A DNA stretch of 64,000 nt from Saprospiraceae bacterium (GCA_016714985.1 JADKBS010000008.1:124001-188000), one strand, 5' to 3'; shown: positions 41,590-50,783, counted from the first letter of the stretch. Program-made: numbers and translations. The notes: a model not told the origin generated them from the letters alone.

Positions 41590-44226
41590 TTAATTCTCGC
41601 TCAAAACCACCGCCTCTTCCACCCTCGGCGCCCTAAACACCACCATCCCATCAAACACATCCAGCAGCACCTTGCTCTTGGGCTGCACCTTGCCGAGCAG
41701 CATTTGCTTGCTCAGTTCGTTCAGCACTTTTTTCTGGATGACCCGCTTCACGGGCCTTGCGCCGAACTCGGGGTTGAAGCCCTCGTCGGCGATGAACTCG
41801 GCGGCTTGCGGACTGATGCTCAGCTCGATGTCCTGCTTGCGCAGTTGCTCTACTACTTGGCGCAGTTGCAGCTCCACGATGGCCTTGATGTCCCTCGCCG
41901 TCAGCGGCTGGAACATGATGGTCTCGTCAATGCGGTTCAGGAACTCTGGACGCACGGTCTGTTTCAGCAGGTTGAACAGCATTTCCTTGGTGCTTTCGAT
42001 GACCTCCTCCCGGTTGGATTTGGTGATTTTCTCGAAATTCGCACGGATGATGTCGCTGCCGATATTGCTAGTCATGATGACCACCGTGTTCTTGAAATTG
42101 GCGACCCGGCCCTTGTTGTCCGTCAGTCGGCCCTCGTCGAGCACCTGGAGTAGGATATTGAAAACATCGGGGTGTGCCTTTTCGATTTCATCCAATAGGA
42201 CGACGGAATACGGCTTGCGGCGCACGGCCTCCGTGAGTTGGCCGCCCTCGTCGTAGCCCACATAGCCCGGGGGCGCACCGACCAACCGGCTCACCGAATG
42301 GCGCTCCTGGTACTCGCTCATGTCGATGCGGGTCATCAGGTTTTCATCGTTGAAAAGGTACTCGGCGAGCGCCTTGGCCAGCTCGGTTTTGCCCACGCCC
42401 GTCGTTCCCAAAAACAGGAACGAACCGATGGGCCGCTTCTCGTTCGATAGGCCCGTGCGGCTGCGGCGGATGGCATCGCTGACGGCCTCCACGGCCTCCT
42501 CTTGCCCGATGACCCGGTTATGCAGTTCGGCTTCGAGGTTCAAGAGCTTGTCCCGTTCGCTCTGCAACATGCGGGTGACGGGGATGCCGGTCCAGCGGCT
42601 CACGATTTCGGCGATGTCCTCAGCGTCCACCTCCTCTTTCACGAGGAGCTTGCCGCCCGTCTGCATTTCTTGTAGCTTCTGGTTGAACCCATCGAGGCGC
42701 TTCTGCACCTCGGGTATCTTGCCGTAGCGTATTTCGGCGACCTCGCTGAACTTGCCTTCCCGTTCCAGCCGGGCGGCGTCGAGCTTCAGGGTTTCGATGT
42801 CCTCCTTGGCCTGCTGCACGCCGTTCACGATTTCCCGCTCGCTCTCCCATTTGGCCTTGAGGGCGTTGCGTTTTTCCTCCAAATTGGCCAGCTCCTGGTT
42901 GATACGGGCAATTTTCGGCTCATCGTTTTCCCGTTTCATGGCCTCCCGCTCGATTTCAAACTGGCGGATCTTGCGCTCCACCTCGTCCAGTTCCTCCGGC
43001 ATGGAATTCATTTCCAGTCGCAAACGGGCGGCTGCCTCGTCGATGAGGTCAATGGCCTTGTCGGGCAGGAAGCGGTCGGGGATATAGCGGGTGCTGAGCT
43101 GCACCGCCGCCACCACAGCCTCGTCCCGGATGGTTATCTTGTGGTAGTTCTCGTAGCGCTCTTTCAGGCCCCGCAGGATGGAGATGGCGTCTTCTTCCGA
43201 GGGTTCGTCCACCGTCACCACTTGGAAGCGGCGTTCGAGCGCCTTGTCGCTCTCGAAGTATTTTTGGTACTCGCTGAGGGTGGTCGCCCCGATGGCCCGG
43301 AGGTCGCCACGGGCAAGGGCCGGCTTGAGGATGTTTGCGGCATCCATCGCCCCTTGGCCCTTGCCTGCGCCTATCAGCGTATGTATCTCGTCAATGAAAA
43401 GGAAGATGCGGCCTTCGGCGCTCAGCACCTCCTTCACCACCGATTTCAGTCGCTCCTCGAACTCGCCCTGGTATTTTGCGCCAGCGATGAGGGCGCCCAT
43501 GTCGAGGGCGTAGATTTCCTTGTCCCGCAGGTCTTCCGGCACGTCGCCGTTCACGATGCGGTGCGCCAAGCCTTCGGCAATGGCGGTCTTTCCCGTGCCC
43601 GGCTCGCCCACCAAAATCGGGTTGTTCTTCGTGCGCCGGGCGAGGATGTGCAGCACCCGCCGGATTTCCTCGTCCCGCCCGATGACGGGGTCGAGCTTGC
43701 CCAGCTTGGCCCGCTCGTTCAGGTTCACGGCGTATTTCGACAGCGACTGGTAGGTTTCCTCGGCACTGGCTGAGGTGACTTTGCTGCCTTTCCGCAGGTC
43801 GTTGATGGCGTTTTTCAGCCCTTTTTCGTTCACGCCGCTGTCCTTTAGCATTTGTGAAACGGAATCCTTGACGACCAAAATGGCCATGAGCAGGTGTTCC
43901 AACGCCACGTATTCATCGCCGAATTCTTTCAGGAAACTGTTGGCCCGCTGCATGATTTCGTTGGTCGTGCGGCCCATGTACTTGCCCGCCTCTCCCGCCG
44001 CCGTGGTGGTCGGGTAGCTTTTTACGATGCTGTTCGTGGCCTTGCGCAGCACGTCGTAATTGACGCCGAGTTTTTTGAAAACAAAGGGCGTCACGTTCTC
44101 GTCCACCTCCATGATGGCAGCGAGGAGGTGGCCGGGCTCTATCTGCTGGCTGTTGTTTTCCATCGCCAGTTGCTGCGCCCGCTGGACGGCTTCCTGGGAT
44201 TTGATGGTTAGATTATTTAGGTTCAT
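41590..44226 (-). CDS. clpB: ATP-dependent disaggregase ClpB
   Basis: 878 residues from ATG 44226 (MNLNNLTIKSQEAVQRAQQ). N-terminal Clp repeat domain, first AAA+ domain with GEPGTGKTA (about 207), a coiled-coil middle domain (EELDEVERKIRQFEIEREAMKR region, about 400-530) that distinguishes ClpB from ClpA/C, second AAA+ domain with GTTGVGKTE (about 608), and a ClpB-type C-terminus. It rescues aggregated proteins with DnaK. Upstream in-frame codons up to 44283 are not needed. Confidence 0.97.
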   Translation of the reverse strand: MNLNNLTIKSQEAVQRAQQLAMENNSQQIEPGHLLAAIMEVDENVTPFVFKKLGVNYDVLRKATNSIVKSYPTTTAAGEAGKYMGRTTNEIMQRANSFLKEFGDEYVALEHLLMAILVVKDSVSQMLKDSGVNEKGLKNAINDLRKGSKVTSASAEETYQSLSKYAVNLNERAKLGKLDPVIGRDEEIRRVLHILARRTKNNPILVGEPGTGKTAIAEGLAHRIVNGDVPEDLRDKEIYALDMGALIAGAKYQGEFEERLKSVVKEVLSAEGRIFLFIDEIHTLIGAGKGQGAMDAANILKPALARGDLRAIGATTLSEYQKYFESDKALERRFQVVTVDEPSEEDAISILRGLKERYENYHKITIRDEAVVAAVQLSTRYIPDRFLPDKAIDLIDEAAARLRLEMNSMPEELDEVERKIRQFEIEREAMKRENDEPKIARINQELANLEEKRNALKAKWESEREIVNGVQQAKEDIETLKLDAARLEREGKFSEVAEIRYGKIPEVQKRLDGFNQKLQEMQTGGKLLVKEEVDAEDIAEIVSRWTGIPVTRMLQSERDKLLNLEAELHNRVIGQEEAVEAVSDAIRRSRTGLSNEKRPIGSFLFLGTTGVGKTELAKALAEYLFNDENLMTRIDMSEYQERHSVSRLVGAPPGYVGYDEGGQLTEAVRRKPYSVVLLDEIEKAHPDVFNILLQVLDEGRLTDNKGRVANFKNTVVIMTSNIGSDIIRANFEKITKSNREEVIESTKEMLFNLLKQTVRPEFLNRIDETIMFQPLTARDIKAIVELQLRQVVEQLRKQDIELSISPQAAEFIADEGFNPEFGARPVKRVIQKKVLNELSKQMLLGKVQPKSKVLLDVFDGMVVFRAPRVEEAVVLSEN

Positions 44227-44495
44227 TGCTTTATTTTGCTGGTTATCGGCTATTTGCAGTTGGCAGTTCATTGTCTGCTGCAAAAGGCTGTATCGTTTTT
44301 AAAACGGTTGACAATGGGGCTGGTTCAATGGGTGTGCCATGTGTTTTATCATCAAAAATTGGCGGGGGAAATGGGGCGTGGGGTGACATTTTGACACGGA
44401 TTGTTGGATTTCGGGTGACGGGGTGGCAGGTGGGAATTTCTATTGGCTCAAAATCTGGAAACTGTGTATTTTGTGGCTTCACAAACCAAGCTCCG

Positions 44496-44834
44496 ATGAA
44501 AAAGCAAAAACCAAAAGTTGACGTTGACCAAGTGCTGGCGACCATTGACCGCACTCTGAAGGAAATTAGAGAGGGATTCAAGCCGGAAGAACTGACTGCC
44601 GAAGAACGGGCGGAGGTTATGAAAGGAATCATGAAAGTCATCGTGCAAGCGCACAAGTGCAAATTGAACCTCCGTATCTCAGAATTGGAGGAATCCAATC
44701 CAAATGCCTCCACCCGTGAAGCGATGATATATGCCTTAACCTCATTGCCGGATGATTTACCTACAAAGTCAATGATGGAGCTGGCAAAGTGTATGTCGGA
44801 AATGTGGGAGAATCGGAAATCAAAAGTAATTTAG
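44496..44834 (+). CDS. Small hypothetical protein upstream of the Septu-like genes
   Basis: 112 residues from ATG 44496, helical and charged (VDVDQVLATIDRTLKEIREGFKPEELTAEERAEVMKGIMKVI). No domain recognised. It ends 34 bp before the ATPase gene on the same strand, so it may be an accessory gene of that system. The 44227-44495 gap contains the divergent clpB promoter region and nothing else clear. Confidence 0.6.
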   Translation: MKKQKPKVDVDQVLATIDRTLKEIREGFKPEELTAEERAEVMKGIMKVIVQAHKCKLNLRISELEESNPNASTREAMIYALTSLPDDLPTKSMMELAKCMSEMWENRKSKVI

Positions 44835-44868
44835 CGGATTGTTCACCCTTTCAAATTTTACCTACTTT

Positions 44869-46635
44869 ATGGAAATTCTCTACGTCTGGATAAAAAAATA
44901 TAAAAACATTGAAAAACAAGGCTTCAATTTCAGCCCAAAGTGGCGCTTCAATTATGACCCGGAAACTGGTAAGTTGGATGTGGAAGACCGTCAGGACAAA
45001 GTGATTGACAACTTCTTTGGAGAACATATTTCCAATGTGACTGCGATTGTGGGGGAGAATGGGAGTGGGAAGAGTGGAATATTAGAATTTATTCTTGACG
45101 TTCTATTTTCATTCAAAGGTGATTACAATCTGGTTTTAATTACTGATAGAACAATTTTCATTCCTAAAGATTGGCCTTTTACCATTGATGAAAAATGGGA
45201 TTTCAAATCACTTTTTGACGAAAACACTTTCCAGACAAAGAGATTCAATCCAATTCATGATAAAACCCCTATATATGGCAAATGGGAGTATAAAGCCAAA
45301 GAAACCCAACTTGTATATTTTTCAAATTTTCTTTCAAGGAAAAATGAATCAAACTTTAAGATTGAATATCACAAGGACGTTTCAACTGATTTTTTCATAG
45401 AGAATGATTTAAAAGAATACGGCTACGGTTTGACGCCTGATGCTTTGTTAGATAAGATTGACATTTTAAGATTTGAAGACACTAAAAGACAATTGAAACT
45501 TGTTATAGATTTTTACAATGACTTGCAATTTGATTTTATTCCAACTGAGATTTCGATTCAAATTAATAACGTTGATTACAACATACTTGCATCAAGAATC
45601 AAAAGCCTCTCATCGCTTTACGAAAAACATTGCGGCGATGATACTTTTTACTCGAACAACAACATCCAGAGCTTTATCAGAAATCTATGTGTGGGAATAT
45701 TTTTGAACCGCTTTAGGCTTATTTTTTCATTTAGCAAAGATGTGGGAAAAAGCTTAAACGATTTTGCGGCCTTTCAAGGTTCGACTTTTGAAAATAAATT
45801 ATATAACTATCTTGTGAAAGTTATTTCGGAATCAAAAGGATTTATGAAACTGAGTGACGATTTAATTCAAGATGTGGTTAATTGGGTTGATTTAATAAAA
45901 GAATGGAATGAGAAAGGTAATTTACAATTTTCGAATGGTGCTGCTAAAGTGAAACTAACTTTGGATAATTTTACATTTCTAGAAAAATTCCTTTCATTCT
46001 ATCAAAAAGTAATTGCCCAAACTGGGTTTCTCAAAATATCTTGGAATAATCTTAGCACTGGTGAGATGGGCCTGCTTAATTTGTTTTCAAGGATTTACTC
46101 CGTAGCAATAAAAATGACACAGAGTAGTGGTAAAAATAATTGTATCATTCTGTTGGATGAGGGCGAATTAGGATTTCATCCAAGATGGCAAAAACAGCAC
46201 CTATTTCGACTTGTTAATTTAATTCCTAAATTGTTTAGCAATAGTACTAAAAAATTAAGAATTCATATTATCTTAACTTCAAACTCCCCCTTCATTCTTT
46301 CCGACCTTCCCAAGGAAAACGTCATCTTTCTCAAAAAAGACGAAAGTGGAAAATGCCAAGTTGTGGACGGCTTAAACGACATGAAGCAAACCTTCGGCGC
46401 AAACATCCACACGTTGCTATCCGATGGCTTTTTCATGGATGGCTTGATGGGGGATTTTGCAAAAGGGAAGATTGACAAGGTCATCCGGTATTTAAACAGA
46501 GAACTGAACCCAGGTGAAACAATGACGGAGGAGGAAGCGGGGAAAATCATTGACATGATTGGCGAGCCAATTTTGAAAAGGCATTTGCAGCAGCAATTCA
46601 ATATCGCAAAAATGACAAACGAGACGAGCAAATAG
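44869..46635 (+). CDS. AAA ATPase of a Septu-like defence system (PtuA-like)
   Basis: 588 residues from ATG 44869. ABC/SMC-type ATPase: Walker A VGENGSGKSG at about 61-70, signature WNNLSTGEMGLLNLFSRI at about 391-408, Walker B IILLDEGELGFHPRW at about 425-440, and a histidine-loop region IHIILTSNSPF. Followed by an HNH gene, the PtuA/PtuB arrangement of Septu anti-phage systems. Lower GC than its neighbours. The visible stop is at 46633, but a -1 shift in AAAAA at 46608-46612 would add a 26-residue coiled coil and end at 46691, overlapping the HNH start by ATGA. Confidence 0.8.
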   Translation: MEILYVWIKKYKNIEKQGFNFSPKWRFNYDPETGKLDVEDRQDKVIDNFFGEHISNVTAIVGENGSGKSGILEFILDVLFSFKGDYNLVLITDRTIFIPKDWPFTIDEKWDFKSLFDENTFQTKRFNPIHDKTPIYGKWEYKAKETQLVYFSNFLSRKNESNFKIEYHKDVSTDFFIENDLKEYGYGLTPDALLDKIDILRFEDTKRQLKLVIDFYNDLQFDFIPTEISIQINNVDYNILASRIKSLSSLYEKHCGDDTFYSNNNIQSFIRNLCVGIFLNRFRLIFSFSKDVGKSLNDFAAFQGSTFENKLYNYLVKVISESKGFMKLSDDLIQDVVNWVDLIKEWNEKGNLQFSNGAAKVKLTLDNFTFLEKFLSFYQKVIAQTGFLKISWNNLSTGEMGLLNLFSRIYSVAIKMTQSSGKNNCIILLDEGELGFHPRWQKQHLFRLVNLIPKLFSNSTKKLRIHIILTSNSPFILSDLPKENVIFLKKDESGKCQVVDGLNDMKQTFGANIHTLLSDGFFMDGLMGDFAKGKIDKVIRYLNRELNPGETMTEEEAGKIIDMIGEPILKRHLQQQFNIAKMTNETSK

Positions 46636-46687
46636 CAGAACTGAAACAACGCATCGAAAAATTGGAAAACGAAAAGAATCCAAACAC

Positions 46688-47596
46688 ATGATAAACATAC
46701 GCCATCCACGGCTTTACGAATACGCCCTGCTCCATTACGATGCACTTGTTGAATATTTTCAGCGACCCGGCACTTCGTTCACAATCAATGAATTAGATGA
46801 AATAAACCAGCAGATAGGGCGAGTTTTTGAGGGGTACGATTTCAAAAAAATCGTACTCGCCGAGCCACAGGAATTGGAGGTGTTGAAAGCCGGGTTAGAC
46901 CAGCAAGCCAACCCGCCGGATTTCTCAAAGCTGGTGGATTTGTATGAAGTCTTTGCCAAGACTTCGAGCAAGATGAAGGACGGTTACAATGCCTTTGTAC
47001 TTTTTGAAAACCTCGATATTTCTGTTTGCCCCTACTGCAATCGGAACTTCATCCGAAACGCAAGAAAGCGACGCACCTCCCAGTTCGACCATTTCTATCC
47101 AAAAGATAGGTACAAGCTGCTTGCTGTTTCGTTTTTCAATTTGATTCCAGTCTGCAAAGTCTGCAACCATTTGAAAAATAACAATCAGAAGCAATTGCCA
47201 AATCCTTACGACACACGCTATGATTGGAATTCGATGGCAAGATTCGAGTTGAAAATCAAGGCTGCAGATTTTTACTATAATCCAAAATCCGTGGAGATTG
47301 AATTGAAAGCCAAGGATGCAGAAGTTGTCGAAATAGTAGAAAACATGAAAGACGTTTTGGGATTGAAAGAACTCTACGACCAACACGACGACTATGTGGT
47401 CGAACTCGTCCAAAAAAAATACCTCTACAGCGACGACTATCTGAACGCCCTTTTCAAGCAGTACGAAGGCACGCTTTTCCGCAATCGGGAGGATTTGTTG
47501 CGGCTCGTCACTGCCAATTTTGTGGACGATAAAGACTTGAAAAACAGACCGTTGTCGAAATTGACTAAGGATATTTCGGAGCAATTGGATTTGTAA
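46688..47596 (+). CDS. HNH endonuclease of a Septu-like defence system (PtuB-like)
   Basis: 302 residues. The HNH core is CPYCNRNFI (about 114), FDHFYPKDRYKLLAVSFFNLIPVC (about 133) and CKVCNHLKNN (about 155), with two CxxC zinc pairs and the DH and N/H catalytic positions. It is the nuclease partner expected next to a PtuA-type ATPase; family members cut phage or host DNA/tRNA when activated. No reverse transcriptase is nearby, so not a retron form. Its stop is followed at once by a NACHT-type fragment. Confidence 0.82.
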   Translation: MINIRHPRLYEYALLHYDALVEYFQRPGTSFTINELDEINQQIGRVFEGYDFKKIVLAEPQELEVLKAGLDQQANPPDFSKLVDLYEVFAKTSSKMKDGYNAFVLFENLDISVCPYCNRNFIRNARKRRTSQFDHFYPKDRYKLLAVSFFNLIPVCKVCNHLKNNNQKQLPNPYDTRYDWNSMARFELKIKAADFYYNPKSVEIELKAKDAEVVEIVENMKDVLGLKELYDQHDDYVVELVQKKYLYSDDYLNALFKQYEGTLFRNREDLLRLVTANFVDDKDLKNRPLSKLTKDISEQLDL

Positions 47597-47767
47597 GCTA
47601 CGCTCTACCGAGCCGGGGTGCTGCCCCTGCGCCTCGTCCATTTCCTCAACGAAATGACCGCCCGCCACCTCCTCGAAACGGATGGGGCGACTTGGCGGTT
47701 TAGGCACCGGATATTGCAGGAGTATTTTGCGGGGCAGTGGAAGGAAAAAGACGGTGAAAACCAGTAG
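47597..47767 (+). pseudogene. C-terminal remnant of a NACHT-type ATPase (tail 1)
   Basis: Open from the HNH stop: LYRAGVLPLRLVHFLNEMTARHLL...TWRFRHRILQEYFAGQW, then a TAG. The FLxxxxxRxLL...FRHRxLQEYFA pattern is typical of the end of NACHT-ATPase proteins; no start codon or upstream domain remains. Confidence 0.65.
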
Positions 47768-47772
47768 CTTTG
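47765..47772 (+). promoter_or_regulatory. -7 box TAGCTTTG of the toxin-antitoxin operon
   Basis: Exact TAnnTTTG match 18 bp before the antitoxin start, overlapping the stop of the NACHT remnant. Confidence 0.5.
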
Positions 47773-47789
47773 TAAAAAATACAGCTATC

Positions 47790-48011
47790 ATGTCGGCAAC
47801 CGCTTTAAAAGAAGAAGTCCGCAAGATGAGCGCTGCAGAGCGCATCCTTTTCGTGCAGTATATACTCGACACGTTGCGGGAGGATGCAGGCGAACCTGAA
47901 CTGAGCGAAGAATGGAAGGCGGAACTTGACCGCCGCACGGCCTCCTACCTCGATGGCACGGCCAAGACCTACACTTGGGAAGAAGTGCGCACCAAAGTGC
48001 TGCAACAATGA
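47790..48011 (+). CDS. Addiction-module antitoxin (RelB/ParD-like)
   Basis: 73 residues from ATG 47790. VRKMSAAERILFVQYILDTL followed by LSEEWKAELDRRTASYLDGTAKTYTWEEV is the pattern of the 'putative addiction module component' antitoxins, whose C-terminus wraps the toxin. Overlaps the toxin start by 4 bp (ATGA). Confidence 0.85.
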   Translation: MSATALKEEVRKMSAAERILFVQYILDTLREDAGEPELSEEWKAELDRRTASYLDGTAKTYTWEEVRTKVLQQ

Positions 48012-48301
48012 ACTATTCGCTGGTTTTCCATCAAGAAGCACTGGATGAAATCCAAGACGCCCACGACTGGTATGAGCAACAAAGGGTAGGGCTTGGCGTG
48101 GAATTTATGGCCGCAATTGGTGAGGTGGTGCAGCGTGTTTTATCCAATCCAACTTCATTTCCGAAGGAATACAACAAACGGCGGAAAGCACTTCCCAATA
48201 GGTTTCCCTACTTGGTCATTTTTGAACTGCACGGCGATGTGGTATTGGTTGTTGCGGTTATCCATTCCAGTCGTCACCCGAGGCGGTGGCAGGAAAGGTA
48301 G
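48008..48301 (+). CDS. RelE/ParE-family toxin
   Basis: 97 residues. YSLVFHQEALDEIQDAHDWYEQQRVGLG and the C-terminal FPYLVIFELHGDVVLVVAVIHSSRHPRRW match ParE-type plasmid stabilisation toxins. Likely targets gyrase or the ribosome; the ParE-like helix hairpin favours gyrase. Coupled to the antitoxin; its stop abuts a second NACHT-tail remnant. Confidence 0.88.
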   Translation: MNYSLVFHQEALDEIQDAHDWYEQQRVGLGVEFMAAIGEVVQRVLSNPTSFPKEYNKRRKALPNRFPYLVIFELHGDVVLVVAVIHSSRHPRRWQER

Positions 48302-48302
48302 G

Positions 48303-48346
48303 GCATCTTGCAGGAGTATTTTGCGGGGCAGTGGCGGGAGCATTGA
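48303..48346 (+). repeat. NACHT-tail remnant (tail 2)
   Basis: GCATCTTGCAGGAGTATTTT...GGGCAGTGGCGGGAG, translating as HILQEYFAGQWREH, directly after the toxin stop. Near-identical to part of tails 1 and 3. Confidence 0.7.
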
Positions 48347-48403
48347 TTATTTCCAAGTTTCCCCAATCTTTGCCATCGAAACAATTGCTTAAATTGAACA
48401 ACT

Positions 48404-48928
48404 ATGGCAAAGCCTAAACTCACTGATTTCAAAAAATACCTCGCCGCCCTTGACGAAGCGGAGGTTCGGGAAGAAATGCTCAAACTGTTCAACAAACTGC
48501 CGCAGGTGCAAGAGTTTTATGCCCAGGAACTCATGTCCGATGCAGAGCGGAAGGCCATGTTGGAGGAATACAAAAAGAAGGTTTACAACCAGTTCTGGAC
48601 ACGCACGGGCAACCCTCGCAACCCCAGCAATGCGGAACTACGCACCCTGCTCACCAATTTTGAAAAAGTGTCAGTTTTCCCTTCCGAAGTAATTGAACTG
48701 TTTCTTTACCGGGTAGAAACAGCCACCGAGTTTGCACATGATTTTGGCGGCATGTCAGATGCTGATTATAATGCGAGCATCAGCGCCTTTAAAAAAGCCA
48801 TTGAAATGATGGTGCAACACAAGTTGGGCAACCAGTTCAGGGCTCGTTGCGAAGCTTTGTTCCGCCTCGACAACCTCGATTATTGGTACACGGAATCGCT
48901 GGAGGAATTGTTCTATGAAAATTTTTGA
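48404..48928 (+). CDS. DUF6155-like protein
   Basis: 174 residues. LTDFKKYLAALDEAEVREEMLKLFNKLPQVQEFYAQELMSDAE resembles the N-terminus of DUF6155 proteins; the C-terminal part is helical. Function unknown. It is 33 bp before the SWIM-domain gene and probably in one operon with it. Confidence 0.7.
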   Translation: MAKPKLTDFKKYLAALDEAEVREEMLKLFNKLPQVQEFYAQELMSDAERKAMLEEYKKKVYNQFWTRTGNPRNPSNAELRTLLTNFEKVSVFPSEVIELFLYRVETATEFAHDFGGMSDADYNASISAFKKAIEMMVQHKLGNQFRARCEALFRLDNLDYWYTESLEELFYENF

Positions 48929-48961
48929 CATCCCCACATTTTTCAAAGCAAAACATACCAC

Positions 48962-49624
48962 ATGAGCGCACACCACCTATCCAACACCCCTTCCCTCCGC
49001 CAATATTTCAAACAACTCGATAAGCTGACCATACAGCAGAAGCTGGGGCGTGGCATTTACCAAAAAGGGCAGGATTACTACGAAAACGACGCCGTGGAGG
49101 AACTGGAAGTGGCCGACGCCAACACCGTGGTGGCTAGTGTTTTTGGCTCAGAGGACTATACTGTGAAGATTTTTGCCCGCACGGGCAGCATACAGGCCAA
49201 ATGCTCCTGCCCCTACGACTCGGAGTGGTCGGGTATGTGCAAACACATCGCTGCGGTGCTGATAAAGGCAGTGGAGGAGGAGTTTTGGCAAGAGATACCG
49301 GAAGCGATCATCGAAATTGAACCAACAGCAAAAGGAAAGGCAGTCAATGAACGGGATATGTTCGAGGCGTGGGTGGACAGCCTTTCGGTGGACGAAATGC
49401 GGCATTTCATCCGAAAATTAGCCACGCCTGCTTTTCGGGAAGAAGTACGGTTGCGCCACGGTAGTCAAGGTGAGCGGGACAAGACTTTTCTGGAAACCAA
49501 GACGAAAATCCAGAAAATGCTGGGCAAGATAAACCGCTACGACAGCGGCGATGGCTTGGACGCTGAGCTGCTGCCTCTGCTCGAAAAGCTACGGGCGTAT
49601 GGACGGAAAAGGCTGAGGAGATGA
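48962..49624 (+). CDS. SWIM zinc-finger protein
   Basis: 220 residues. The SWIM motif CxCx(n)CxH is CSCPYDSEWSGMCKH at about residues 79-93, preceded by a YYENDAVEELEV segment typical of the family. SWIM domains bind DNA or protein. The stop overlaps the next start (ATGA); elsewhere the two parts can occur as one long protein, so this may be a split gene. Confidence 0.8.
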   Translation: MSAHHLSNTPSLRQYFKQLDKLTIQQKLGRGIYQKGQDYYENDAVEELEVADANTVVASVFGSEDYTVKIFARTGSIQAKCSCPYDSEWSGMCKHIAAVLIKAVEEEFWQEIPEAIIEIEPTAKGKAVNERDMFEAWVDSLSVDEMRHFIRKLATPAFREEVRLRHGSQGERDKTFLETKTKIQKMLGKINRYDSGDGLDAELLPLLEKLRAYGRKRLRR

Positions 49625-50706
49625 GGGATTTGTTCCTGAAAGTCATCGAAGACATTGATGATGCGCAGGATGATGGCTATCTTTTCGGCGAATACAGCGA
49701 GGAAAGCTACGATGGCTTCGACATGCTCCAGTTGGTGGCCGCTTTCCTGCGGGACTTGCCCGATGCGGCTCGCCTGAACTACACCAAAGCTGTTTGGAAC
49801 ACTATTAACAACCAGAACTACGACAGCTTTTCGGCCTTCTTCGGCATGGCATCCGATTATCTCAAGCCAAGCGATTGGGATAGTCTGAAGGATTATCTCT
49901 ACAAATCAGAACTGTTTGATAAGGAGGATTTTTCAAAAGAAATACTCGCCATTTTTGAAAAATCCATGACGAGGGACGACAAGGGCAAGCTCCTGAAAAC
50001 ACTGGCCAAGCAGTCCGACAAGTTCATCGTGCCATTGGCCCAATTTCACGAAAAAGAAGAAGGCAAAGCCAAACAGGCCATCAAGGTGCTGGATTCGGCC
50101 ATCGGCAAATTGATGAAAGGGGAAAACAACTTTTACTATGGCGCAACGGACGTGAAGGAGCAAGTCATGGAGGAGCGCATCCGATTGGCGCAGGCGCAAT
50201 CCGAGCCGCTCGAAACATTGGCTTGGCAATATTTGGAACTATTACCGAAAGCGCTGACCATGCGGCGGGTGTTGGAATTGGTACCTTCGCATCGAGCGCA
50301 GTTTGAGCCTTTGCTCCGTAAAAAAAGCATCGCCGAATACCTAACTCACCTCGAAGCCGAAAAGCGGCTGGACGAAGTGGTGGCCATCATTGAAAACAAA
50401 AAAGAAGAATTCACCCGCGGTGCGCTGTACAGCATGTTTTCCTTGGCTTTTTCCCGCTACGACTTTTACGTCCGAAACAAAAAGGCATTGCCGGACCTTG
50501 CACTCAAATGCTTCCTTGAAAAACTGGAAAACGAACTGCCCCATGCCAACGATAAAAATTATATCGCTGTCGTGGATGCGTTGAAAAATATCAAAACGCT
50601 TGAGCCTGGGCAAGAATTCCGGCAGCGGTTGGCGAATATCCGGCTTGTTTACAAGCGGCGGCAAAATTTGATGGGTAAGTTGAATATGGCGTTTGGGATG
50701 GGATGA
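49621..50706 (+). CDS. Helical-repeat protein, partner of the SWIM gene
   Basis: 361 residues, almost wholly alpha-helical, with TPR-like stretches (EPLETLAWQYLELLPKALTMRRVLELV, LDEVVAIIENKKEEFTRGALYSMF, FRQRLANIRLVYKRRQNLMGKL). No catalytic motif. Starts within the SWIM gene stop, so expression is coupled. Its last codons lie inside the third NACHT-tail remnant. Confidence 0.7.
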   Translation: MRDLFLKVIEDIDDAQDDGYLFGEYSEESYDGFDMLQLVAAFLRDLPDAARLNYTKAVWNTINNQNYDSFSAFFGMASDYLKPSDWDSLKDYLYKSELFDKEDFSKEILAIFEKSMTRDDKGKLLKTLAKQSDKFIVPLAQFHEKEEGKAKQAIKVLDSAIGKLMKGENNFYYGATDVKEQVMEERIRLAQAQSEPLETLAWQYLELLPKALTMRRVLELVPSHRAQFEPLLRKKSIAEYLTHLEAEKRLDEVVAIIENKKEEFTRGALYSMFSLAFSRYDFYVRNKKALPDLALKCFLEKLENELPHANDKNYIAVVDALKNIKTLEPGQEFRQRLANIRLVYKRRQNLMGKLNMAFGMG

Positions 50707-50783
50707 CTTGGCGCTTCTGCCACCGCATCTTGCAGGCGTATTTTGCGGCGCAGGGGAAAGAAAATGATTCCAAAACAGTGTAG
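50698..50783 (+). pseudogene. NACHT-type C-terminal remnant (tail 3)
   Basis: TGACTTGGCGCTTCTGCCACC... reads TWRFCHRILQAYFAAQGKEN and matches tail 1 over about 55 bp, the match beginning before the stop of the preceding gene. Confidence 0.65.

Noticed and set aside
44869..47596. A retron with PtuAB effector
   Set aside because: No reverse transcriptase or msr-msd-like region is visible upstream; 44496-44834 has no RT motifs.
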